A DNA stretch of 46,707 nucleotides, taken from contig DEJF01000063.1 of NCBI GenBank assembly GCA_002353225.1, forward strand, positions 55,414-102,120. The letters are read 5' to 3'. Below are positions 24,551 through 31,515 of this stretch, in pieces; within the stretch, counting starts at the first letter, position 1, and each line of letters opens with the position of its first letter. This DNA is from Prevotella sp. UBA2755. GTDB lineage: Bacteria > Bacteroidota > Bacteroidia > Bacteroidales > Bacteroidaceae. Both the position numbers and the translations under genes were made by a program. The notes under the pieces were generated by a model, which ran no database searches, was not told the DNA's origin, and saw only the letters and a list, made by a program, of their open reading frames with translations.

Positions 24551-26092
24551 ATGAAAGCAATATTTAAATATACATTAATGAGTCTTCTGGGCATCGTCTT
24601 GTTGACCGCATGTTCCGAGGACCGTCTGGAGACCAGTCCTTCTACGGCAGTGGCTACTGGTGAGATCGCTGTGTCAAGCAGTAAGGCGATTGCTGCCATC
24701 GACGGTATGTACCGCTTCCTATATGTCACAGGTTATACTTCTGGATGGGAGCATGAGGAGTTCGGTCTGAGTGCTATCAATCTTGCTGCTGACCTGATGG
24801 GTGAGGACCATATCATGGCAAAGTCAGGCTCGGGTTGGTTCTATTATGACTATCTCTTTGACGTGAAAGGTGACTTTACGCATAACCAAGGTCGTCCTTA
24901 CGGTGTGTGGAACTTCTTCTATACCCTGATCTCCAACGCCAACTATCTCACTGCTGCTGAGGAGACGATGGAGGGTGACCCAGAGGATGTGAACTACGTA
25001 TTAGGTCAGGCTTTTGCTATCCGTGGTTTCAGTTACTTTATGCTCGCCCAGTGGTATGCCCGTACCTTGGTAGGTCATGAGAATGAGCCTTGCGTACCTA
25101 TTTATACAGAGCCTACGACCAAGGAGACTCAGGGTAAGGCTCGTGAGACGGTCGCTAAGGTGTATGAGCAGATTGACGCAGACATGAGTAAGGCAGAGGA
25201 GTTGTTGTCTGCCACCAGTCGTGCCCGTGACAGCAAGTCACACTTAGGTCTTGCTGAGGTTTATGGACTTCGTGCCCGTATTGCCTTGGTTGAGGAGAAA
25301 TGGAATGATGCCCTGAACTATGCCACTAAGGCTATTTCCGCTGCATCAGCAGAAGGTGTGGAGGTAGCCAGTGTCAGCCAGTTTGCTGGTCTGAACAATG
25401 TGGCAGCCGCTAACGTGATGTGGGGTATGAAAATTATTTCTGACCAGGCTACGATGTATGCCAGTTTCTTCTCCCATCTGGATGCAGACCAGGGTAAGTA
25501 TGGCGCATCGGCACGTCAGCAGATTACCAAGTCACTCTATAATAAGATGGGTGAGAAGGATGCCCGTCGTGCCTGGTGGAATCCCAATGATGCCAACAAT
25601 GGTGACAATGGCTACCAGCAGGAGAAGTTCAAGTTCTCTAACTATCAGACATGGGAAGGTGACTATATCTTCATGCGTATTGAGGAGATGTATCTCATCA
25701 AGGCTGAGGCTGAGTGTAGGTTAGGCGACAATGTTACTGCACAGCAGACACTTTCTACGCTGATTAAGACACGTGATAAGGATTATGAATGTACAAAGAC
25801 AGGTTATGACTTAGGTGCATTGACCAGTGACAAGACCAACTCCCTGTTGGAGGAGATCCTCTACCAGCGTCGTATCGAGTTGTGGGGCGAGTTCGGACGT
25901 ATCTATGATATCCGTCGCTTGCATCAGGGTTTTGTACGTACAACAGATGACGGTCACCCTTCCGCTGCTGCCAGATCTAACGAGGACACTTCTGATCCTG
26001 AGAGTTACAAGTGGGTAATGGTTATCCCACAGTCTGAGTTCGATGGAAATGCTAACATGGATCCGTCTACTGATCAGAATCCTTTTGATTAA
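24551..26092 (+). CDS. SusD/RagB-family nutrient-binding lipoprotein (right locus)
   Basis: This 513-residue protein has a lipoprotein signal ending VLLTAC (Cys21). SusD landmarks are WNFFYTLISNANYLTAAEE, the helix AIRGFSYFMLAQWYAR followed by VPIYTEPTTKETQGKARETVAKVYEQI, the TPR-like AEVYGLRARIALVEEKWNDALNYATKAI, FMRIEEMYLIKAEAECRLGD, the C-terminal ILYQRRIELWGEFGRIYDIRRL and the closing WVMVIPQSEFDGNANMD. It follows susC by 19 bp and precedes a surface lipoprotein by 14 bp, forming one operon. It shares little obvious sequence with the left-locus SusD beyond family motifs, as expected if the two loci bind different ligands. Confidence 0.92.
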   Translation: MKAIFKYTLMSLLGIVLLTACSEDRLETSPSTAVATGEIAVSSSKAIAAIDGMYRFLYVTGYTSGWEHEEFGLSAINLAADLMGEDHIMAKSGSGWFYYDYLFDVKGDFTHNQGRPYGVWNFFYTLISNANYLTAAEETMEGDPEDVNYVLGQAFAIRGFSYFMLAQWYARTLVGHENEPCVPIYTEPTTKETQGKARETVAKVYEQIDADMSKAEELLSATSRARDSKSHLGLAEVYGLRARIALVEEKWNDALNYATKAISAASAEGVEVASVSQFAGLNNVAAANVMWGMKIISDQATMYASFFSHLDADQGKYGASARQQITKSLYNKMGEKDARRAWWNPNDANNGDNGYQQEKFKFSNYQTWEGDYIFMRIEEMYLIKAEAECRLGDNVTAQQTLSTLIKTRDKDYECTKTGYDLGALTSDKTNSLLEEILYQRRIELWGEFGRIYDIRRLHQGFVRTTDDGHPSAAARSNEDTSDPESYKWVMVIPQSEFDGNANMDPSTDQNPFD

Positions 26093-26106
26093 TAACTAAA
26101 AAGAAG

Positions 26107-27849
26107 ATGATTATGAAAATCAACAAGTATATTTTAGGACTTGCGGCTATCGTGTTAGGAGGACTGTCCTCTTGTAACACAGATGTCGATGGTACTATCT
26201 ACAACTCAAACTTTGAGCATGTGTCCTTCGATGGCACCTCTACGAGTGTGTCATTAAGTGTGAATGAGTCATCGGCTACGATCCCTGTTACCCTTACTCG
26301 TGGTGTGCTTACCAATGCCTCTACCATCACCTTCACTGCCGAGGCAAGTGAGGATGGTATCTTCAGCAACGATGCTAACGGGTCTGTATCCTTTGCTCCC
26401 GGACAGAACGCCGCAACTTTTAACGTGACGGCAAACAATCTGCAGAAAGACCAGTCGTACACCTATACGTTGACCCTTTCTGAGGCTGCCCAACTGACGG
26501 CCGACACGATTACAGGCGTGAATCAGAATACGGTATATACCATCAAGGTAAGCCGTGCTGGTGACTGGTCTGACTGGGAAAAATGGAACTCTACAGGTAC
26601 TGCCACTTATACGTATGTGAACTTCTGGGGTGGTGATGACGCAGGTCTGCCTTTCGTTTATCGCCAGAGTCTGAACGATCCCAACAAATACCAGTTCAAG
26701 TTAAGCAACTGGGGATATGGTGTAGACTTGATTCTTGACTATGATAAGTCTACGGGTGTTGTTTCTTGTGCAGATCAGTTTACTGGTTACACTCACTCGA
26801 CTTATGGCGATGTCTATGTGATGGATCTTGTTGCCTATTGCGGAGTCAAAGGATGGGGAGTAGATCCCGGAGACTATGGTACGTTTGATGAGGAGCAAGG
26901 TATTATTACTCTTCCGCTTGCCTACTATGTTTCTGCAGGAAACTTTGGCTATGATCCAGAGTTTGTCTACATTGACGGCTATGTACGTGCCGACTATACA
27001 ATGTCAATCGCATACTTTGGTCGTCTGACAGATGCTAATGATGCCAATTACCTGCTTGCTGACATCGCATTCGGTAAGGATGTGGAGTACGTGAGATACG
27101 CATTGGTAACAGAGGCAGAGGTAGATGCTACCATAGAGTCGCTGTCTAACGGCGGTGGTGAGAGACTGACCGAGGCAGGACGTGTACAGATTCCTGTAGA
27201 GGAGTCAGGTGTCTACTATCTCGTTGTCGTTGCCTTCGCTGGTGACAAGGCTGTCGCTTCTAATGCCTCTAAGATCAAGTTCAGTGTAGGCGGTGAGGCT
27301 GTGGAGACATGGACAGCCCTCTATGTAGGAACTTATGAGTATGGTCTTATCGACTATACCGTTGACGAGAACGGTGAGAACGGTGCAGGTACTTGGGAAG
27401 ATGCTGGTACTAAGCATGATGCCATCCTTTACCAGAGCGACAGTGACCCCAACCGTTATAAGATTGCTCCTTGGGCAGAGAATACTGGTGAGGACGGTCT
27501 GATCTTCACTTGGGGAGAAGACGGAACCGTCACGGTAGATCAGGTATACACCGGCTATACCAGTGAAAAATATGGCGAAGTATATGCTACAGACATGATA
27601 ACCTATGGTGCTGCAGACATTGCCAGTTACTATGAGAATGGTGTGTTCTACCTCAATCTGGCATACCACCATGCCGAAGGTGCTTGGAGTTACGAGCAGG
27701 ATGCCTTCACACTGACTGGTGAGGCTGGTGCCCGTGTGGCAGGAGCCAGCAAGGCTAAGCGTAGCAGTGCTATGAAGAGAGTGAAGAAGGACAATTGCAA
27801 GATTGCCCGTAAGTATTTCGCTCCGATTCTGAAGAAAGGTCGTAAGTAA
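26107..27849 (+). CDS. Surface glycan-binding-type lipoprotein with duplicated domain and basic tail
   Basis: This 580-residue protein has a lipoprotein signal ending GGLSSC (Cys23 from the first ATG; the ATG at 26113 is the likelier start). Residues about 40-150 look Calx-beta/Ig-like (VSLSVNESSATIPVTLTRG; FAPGQNAATFNVTANNL). Two similar domains follow, one around residues 160-310 (NDPNKYQFKLSNWGYGVDLI ... DQFTGYTHSTYGDVYVMD ... LPLAYYVSAGNFGYD) and one around 400-545 (SDPNRYKIAPWAENTGEDGLIF ... DQVYTGYTSEKYGEVYATD ... LNLAYHHAEGAWSYE). The last 40 residues are rich in Lys/Arg (SKAKRSSAMKRVKKDNCK). It is probably the ligand-binding accessory of this SusC/SusD pair. Ligand unknown. Confidence 0.72.
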   Translation: MIMKINKYILGLAAIVLGGLSSCNTDVDGTIYNSNFEHVSFDGTSTSVSLSVNESSATIPVTLTRGVLTNASTITFTAEASEDGIFSNDANGSVSFAPGQNAATFNVTANNLQKDQSYTYTLTLSEAAQLTADTITGVNQNTVYTIKVSRAGDWSDWEKWNSTGTATYTYVNFWGGDDAGLPFVYRQSLNDPNKYQFKLSNWGYGVDLILDYDKSTGVVSCADQFTGYTHSTYGDVYVMDLVAYCGVKGWGVDPGDYGTFDEEQGIITLPLAYYVSAGNFGYDPEFVYIDGYVRADYTMSIAYFGRLTDANDANYLLADIAFGKDVEYVRYALVTEAEVDATIESLSNGGGERLTEAGRVQIPVEESGVYYLVVVAFAGDKAVASNASKIKFSVGGEAVETWTALYVGTYEYGLIDYTVDENGENGAGTWEDAGTKHDAILYQSDSDPNRYKIAPWAENTGEDGLIFTWGEDGTVTVDQVYTGYTSEKYGEVYATDMITYGAADIASYYENGVFYLNLAYHHAEGAWSYEQDAFTLTGEAGARVAGASKAKRSSAMKRVKKDNCKIARKYFAPILKKGRK

Positions 27850-27871
27850 TCTTACATTTCTATAGGACATC

Positions 27872-27901
27872 ATCGGGCAGGAACTTAAATTCCTGCCCGA
27901 T
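27872..27901 (+). terminator. Perfect 12-bp hairpin terminator
   Basis: Arms ATCGGGCAGGAA (27872-27883) and its complement (27890-27901) surround a 6-nt loop, followed by TTGTTT. It ends the right SusC/SusD operon. The arms are close to those of the terminator at 7701-7732. Confidence 0.8.
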
Positions 27902-27904
27902 TTG

Positions 27905-27936
27905 TTTGGAGGTTACAAAAGAAATATCTATCTTTG
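27905..27936 (+). promoter_or_regulatory. Promoter of the GH127 gene
   Basis: TTTG (27905-27908), a 20-bp spacer and TATCTTTG (27929-27936) match the Bacteroidetes consensus. The ATG is 33 bp downstream of the -7 box. Confidence 0.65.
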
Positions 27937-27968
27937 CAAACAGATAAACGTAAAAACGACACTTAATC

Positions 27969-30032
27969 ATGAGAAGACTACTTACCTTGACAATGCTGAC
28001 GGTGCTCATAGCAGTAGGAAGTATGGCAAAAACAAAGATCGGGACTCGTAGTAATGGCTATCCCATCAGCCAAGTACCTTTCACAGCAGTGAAAGTAACT
28101 CCTAACACTTTCTGGGGCGACCGTATTAAGGCGGCTCGCGAGGTGACGATACCTCTTGCTTTCTCAAAATGTGAGAGTGAGCACCGTTACAAGAACTTCG
28201 AGATGGCTGCCTATACGTTGCAGCATCCTAACCATCCGGGGTTGCAGACCAAGGAATGGGATGTGTCCAAGTTCATGGGATTCTCTTTCGATGATACCGA
28301 TGTCTATAAGACCATCGAGGGTGCCAGTTATGTGCTGCAGACTTATCCTGACGAGAAACTGAAGGCTTATATTGACTCCGTACTGGATGTGGTGGGTGCC
28401 GCACAAGAGCCTGACGGCTACTTGTATACTGCTCGCACCATTAACCCTGAGCATCCGCATCAGTGGTCGGGTAAGAAACGCTGGGAGGTAGAGGACTTCC
28501 TGAGTCATGAGTTGTATAACCTCGGACACATGGTGGATGCTGCCTGTGCCCATTACCAGGCAACAGGAAGCGATAAATTCCTGAATATTGCCAAGCGTTA
28601 TGCCGACTGTGTCATCCGTGAGGTGGGACCCAAGGCAGGACAGGCATGTGTGGTACCCGGTCACCAGATTGCTGAGATGGCATTGGCTCGTCTGTATGTG
28701 CTGACAGGTGAGAAGAAGTATCTGGATGAAGCGAAATACCTGTTGGACTATCGTGGAAAGACAGGGCGTCGTGACCTCTACTCGCAGAGTGACAAACCTG
28801 TGGTGGAGCAGACAGAGGCATGGGGACATGCTGTCCGTGCCGGTTATATGTATGCCGGTATGGCTGATGTCGCCGCCCTGACGGGTGACAAGGATTATCT
28901 GAAGGCGATAGACCTTATTTATAATAATATAGTATCGAAGAAATACTATATCACTGGTGGAGTAGGTGCCCGTCATGAGGGAGAGTCTTTCGGCGCCGAC
29001 TATGAGTTGCCCAACCTCACTGCCTATAACGAGACCTGTGCCGCCATCTCCATGGTCTATCTGTTCCATCGTATGTTCCTCCTGCATGGCGATGCAAAGT
29101 ATATTGACTGCATGGAGCGTACCCTCTATAATGGTGTGATCAGCGGTATGTCAGTGGACGGTGGACGCTTCTTCTATCCTAATCCGTTGTCGAGTGATGG
29201 CAAATATGCCTTCAATGCAGACAATACCGTAGAGCGTCAGCCTTGGTTTGGCTGTGCCTGCTGTCCCTCGAACCTTAGTCGTTTCATTCCCTCGTTCCCC
29301 GGTTATATGTATGCTGTGAAGGATCGCAAACTCTATGTCAACCTTTTTGCTGGTAATACGGCGACGATGCAGATAGAAGGTAAGGACGTGGTGTTGGAGC
29401 AGCAGACGAACTATCCTTGGGATGGTGATATCACTTTGAAGATACAGAAGAACCAGACAAAGGCTTTCAGTCTTGCTATCCGTATTCCTGGCTGGCTCAC
29501 CAAACCGGTACCCAGCGACCTCTATGCTTTTGCTGATGGTGGACAGAACAGTTATTGTATCATGGTCAATGGACAATCAGTTAATGGCATCATGGAGAAT
29601 GGCTATCTGGTCATTAACCGTACTTGGAAGAAGGGTGACGTAGTGACTATTCAATTTGATATGCCAGTACGTGCCGTCAAGGCTAATGACAAGGTCGTTG
29701 ACGACCGAGGTAAGATTGCCGTGGAACGCGGTCCGTTGGTATATTGCGCTGAGGGAATCGACAACCAAGACTTTAGCATTTTCAATTTCCTGATGCCCCA
29801 GAAACCTCAGTTTACAGTGTCCGACTATCAGATAGACGGCAAACGTGAAGTGAAGTTCTCTGTGAAGGCTGTCTCTGTGAAGGGGAATGCCGTAGAGCAA
29901 GATGCACAAGGTATACCCGTTGTCAAGGCGGCAACGCTGACGATGATTCCCTATTATGCGTGGAACCATCGTGGACCAGGTCTCATGGAGGTATGGATGC
30001 CACAGACCATTAAGGCACTGGGTAACTATTAA
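27969..30032 (+). CDS. GH127 (DUF1680) beta-L-arabinofuranosidase
   Basis: GH127 enzymes release beta-L-arabinofuranose using a cysteine nucleophile held by zinc. The 687-residue protein has a signal peptide ending near GSMA (residue 20). An (alpha/alpha)6-type catalytic domain shows LQTKEWDVSKFMGFSFDDTDVYKTIEGA, AQEPDGYLYT, HELYNLGHMVDAACAHY, and YITGGVGARHEGESFGADYELPN. The zinc ligands expected in this family are present as Glu355 and Cys357 (NETCAA) and the pair Cys431-Cys432 (GCACCPSN), with Cys431 at the nucleophile position. Beta-sandwich domains make up the C-terminus. Its own promoter follows the SusC/SusD terminator. The arabinan-type locus 4 kb downstream suggests the partner enzymes. 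Start codon of the next gene overlaps its stop. Confidence 0.9.
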   Translation: MRRLLTLTMLTVLIAVGSMAKTKIGTRSNGYPISQVPFTAVKVTPNTFWGDRIKAAREVTIPLAFSKCESEHRYKNFEMAAYTLQHPNHPGLQTKEWDVSKFMGFSFDDTDVYKTIEGASYVLQTYPDEKLKAYIDSVLDVVGAAQEPDGYLYTARTINPEHPHQWSGKKRWEVEDFLSHELYNLGHMVDAACAHYQATGSDKFLNIAKRYADCVIREVGPKAGQACVVPGHQIAEMALARLYVLTGEKKYLDEAKYLLDYRGKTGRRDLYSQSDKPVVEQTEAWGHAVRAGYMYAGMADVAALTGDKDYLKAIDLIYNNIVSKKYYITGGVGARHEGESFGADYELPNLTAYNETCAAISMVYLFHRMFLLHGDAKYIDCMERTLYNGVISGMSVDGGRFFYPNPLSSDGKYAFNADNTVERQPWFGCACCPSNLSRFIPSFPGYMYAVKDRKLYVNLFAGNTATMQIEGKDVVLEQQTNYPWDGDITLKIQKNQTKAFSLAIRIPGWLTKPVPSDLYAFADGGQNSYCIMVNGQSVNGIMENGYLVINRTWKKGDVVTIQFDMPVRAVKANDKVVDDRGKIAVERGPLVYCAEGIDNQDFSIFNFLMPQKPQFTVSDYQIDGKREVKFSVKAVSVKGNAVEQDAQGIPVVKAATLTMIPYYAWNHRGPGLMEVWMPQTIKALGNY

Positions 30033-30676
30033 TGGAACTTACCGCAAAGATATTGCGAGATTGGTTCGGACAGTTCAACACCCGTTATTTCGGTGGTGAA
30101 CTGCCCGAACCTCGTTTTGTGGTAAACAAAGCGAAACGATTGCTGGGGCAGTTCTCATGCCGTCGGGTACGGAAAGGGTTCTTTCGAGGTTATGAGACGG
30201 TAGGCTATACGATTAAGATCAGCGAATATTACGACTTGTCGGAGCATGAGTACCAGTCGACTTTACTCCATGAGATGATACATTATTATATAATGTTTAC
30301 GCGCGCGAAGGATTCTTCAGTCCATGGAAGACTGTTTCGGCAATGGATGCAACGGCTGAATCAGGACGGGTGGGATATCACAATCAGTGCTAAGACCGAC
30401 GGGTTTGCCATTCGGGAAAAAGTGGCGGATGCCCAATATCTGTTACTTCTTTTAGAAACAAAGGATGGGAAATATTACCTTTCTGTCGTTAATCCCTCCT
30501 ATCAGAAATATATTGAGCGACAATTAACACTTGCTCCTACTATTGTCGCCCATCATTGGGTGGTGAGTCGTGATGCCCAGTATGCGAACTGGTCGAAGGT
30601 GCGTTCCTTAAGAGGAAAACACATCATAAAAGAAGAGTATTTGAACGTTTTACGTCAAAAAACGTCAAAGTTTTGA
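30032..30676 (+). CDS. SprT-like zinc metallopeptidase domain protein
   Basis: This 214-residue cytosolic protein carries HEMIH (residues 80-84) with a third histidine ligand at His98 (SSVHGRLF). It opens with LRDWFGQFNTRYFGGELPEPRF, the characteristic start of the SprT-like family, which in eukaryotes includes the Spartan protease. Bacterial members are poorly understood. The gene starts inside the stop codon of the GH127 gene (TAATG), implying translational coupling, which is odd for a cytosolic peptidase and an exported glycosidase. The C-terminal 80 residues lack recognised motifs. Confidence 0.8.
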   Translation: MELTAKILRDWFGQFNTRYFGGELPEPRFVVNKAKRLLGQFSCRRVRKGFFRGYETVGYTIKISEYYDLSEHEYQSTLLHEMIHYYIMFTRAKDSSVHGRLFRQWMQRLNQDGWDITISAKTDGFAIREKVADAQYLLLLLETKDGKYYLSVVNPSYQKYIERQLTLAPTIVAHHWVVSRDAQYANWSKVRSLRGKHIIKEEYLNVLRQKTSKF

Positions 30677-30726
30677 CCAAAAACAAGAAAAAAGCACCCT
30701 GAAGTGCAAATTTTAATGAAATTTCA

Positions 30727-30756
30727 TTGTCATTTAAAAAAATTGTCCTATCTTTG
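30727..30756 (+). promoter_or_regulatory. Promoter of the outer-membrane beta-barrel gene
   Basis: TTG (30727-30729), a 19-bp spacer and TATCTTTG (30749-30756) match the consensus. The ATG is 42 bp downstream of the -7 box. Confidence 0.65.
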
Positions 30757-30798
30757 CGTCAGAGTTAATAAACATTATTCACTAAAACGAATACAATT

Positions 30799-31401
30799 AT
30801 GAAGAAATTAATGATGATCGCTGCCATGATGATCGCAGCAATTAGTGCAAACGCACAGAACGAGGTTGGTCAGATTACTTTGAAGCCAACAGTCGGTATG
30901 AACATTGCTACCATGACAAAGATGGATGACTCTAAGGTACGTGTGGGTCTTATCGCTGGTGCTGAGGCAGAGTATGGCGTAGCAGAGAGTTTCGGTATTT
31001 CTGCTGGTGTGCTCTATTCTATGCAGGGTGTGAAGTTTAAGGAGAGTGTAAGTGGTGTTGATGTCACTGAAACTATGAAACTCGACTACATCAATATCCC
31101 CATTTTGGCTCAGTACTACCCAATTAAGGGTCTTGCTATCAAGGCAGGTATCCAGCCAGGTTTCAAGGTTTCAGCTAAGTTGTCAGAGAAGGCTACTTCT
31201 GGTAATGCAACTTATACTGATTCTGAGAAATTGGATGGTGTGAAGGCATTCCAGTTTGCTATTCCTGTAGGTCTGTCTTATGAGTATCAGAACTTCGTGC
31301 TGGATGCTCGTTACAACATCTATGTTACAAAGGCATTCAAGGAAGGTGATTCTCGTCACTCTGTATTCTCTATTACACTGGGTTATAAGTTCGCTCTCTA
31401 A
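30799..31401 (+). CDS. Outer-membrane beta-barrel protein (porin-like family)
   Basis: This 200-residue protein has a signal peptide ending ANAQ (residue 20). The rest is a series of alternating hydrophobic beta-strands typical of the OMP_b-brl_2/porin-family proteins of Bacteroidetes: LKPTVGMNIATM, VGLIAGAEAEYGVAESFGISAGVLYSMQGVKF, INIPILAQYYPIKGLAIKAGIQPGFKVS, FAIPVGLSYEYQNFVLDARYNI and the closing SVFSITLGYKFAL. The C-terminal Phe-containing strand fits BAM-assembled barrels. It has its own promoter and terminator and is probably independent of its neighbours. Codons are more A/T-ending than in neighbouring genes, as often in highly expressed outer-membrane proteins. Function unknown. Confidence 0.85.
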   Translation: MKKLMMIAAMMIAAISANAQNEVGQITLKPTVGMNIATMTKMDDSKVRVGLIAGAEAEYGVAESFGISAGVLYSMQGVKFKESVSGVDVTETMKLDYINIPILAQYYPIKGLAIKAGIQPGFKVSAKLSEKATSGNATYTDSEKLDGVKAFQFAIPVGLSYEYQNFVLDARYNIYVTKAFKEGDSRHSVFSITLGYKFAL

Positions 31402-31434
31402 TCCAAGTTAGAAGTTAATCATTAACAAAATAGG

Positions 31435-31457
31435 TGCGCTCCTCTAAAGGGAGCGCA
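31435..31457 (+). terminator. Rho-independent terminator after the beta-barrel gene
   Basis: Stem TGCGCTCC (31435-31442) pairs with GGAGCGCA (31450-31457) and is followed by a T run (TTTTTTGTTTG). Confidence 0.85.
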
Positions 31458-31475
31458 TTTTTTGTTTGTTCTTTA

Positions 31476-31507
31476 TTTGGCATTTTGCTCATTTATTCGT
31501 ACCTTTG
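31476..31507 (+). promoter_or_regulatory. Promoter of the propeller-AraC regulator
   Basis: A TTTG near 31476-31479, a 20-bp spacer and TACCTTTG (31500-31507) fit the consensus. The ATG at 31516 lies 8 bp past the -7 box, so the message has little or no leader. Confidence 0.6.
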
Positions 31508-31515
31508 CTATCGCT

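Noticed and set aside
28164..29087. 307-codon minus-strand open frame inside the GH127 gene
   Set aside because: It is a reverse-strand shadow caused by codon bias; the plus-strand product carries all zinc ligands of the family.
31462..31515. Longer start for the propeller-AraC regulator
   Set aside because: It would begin upstream of the -7 box at 31500-31507, and the added residues would give an unlikely second hydrophobic leader.
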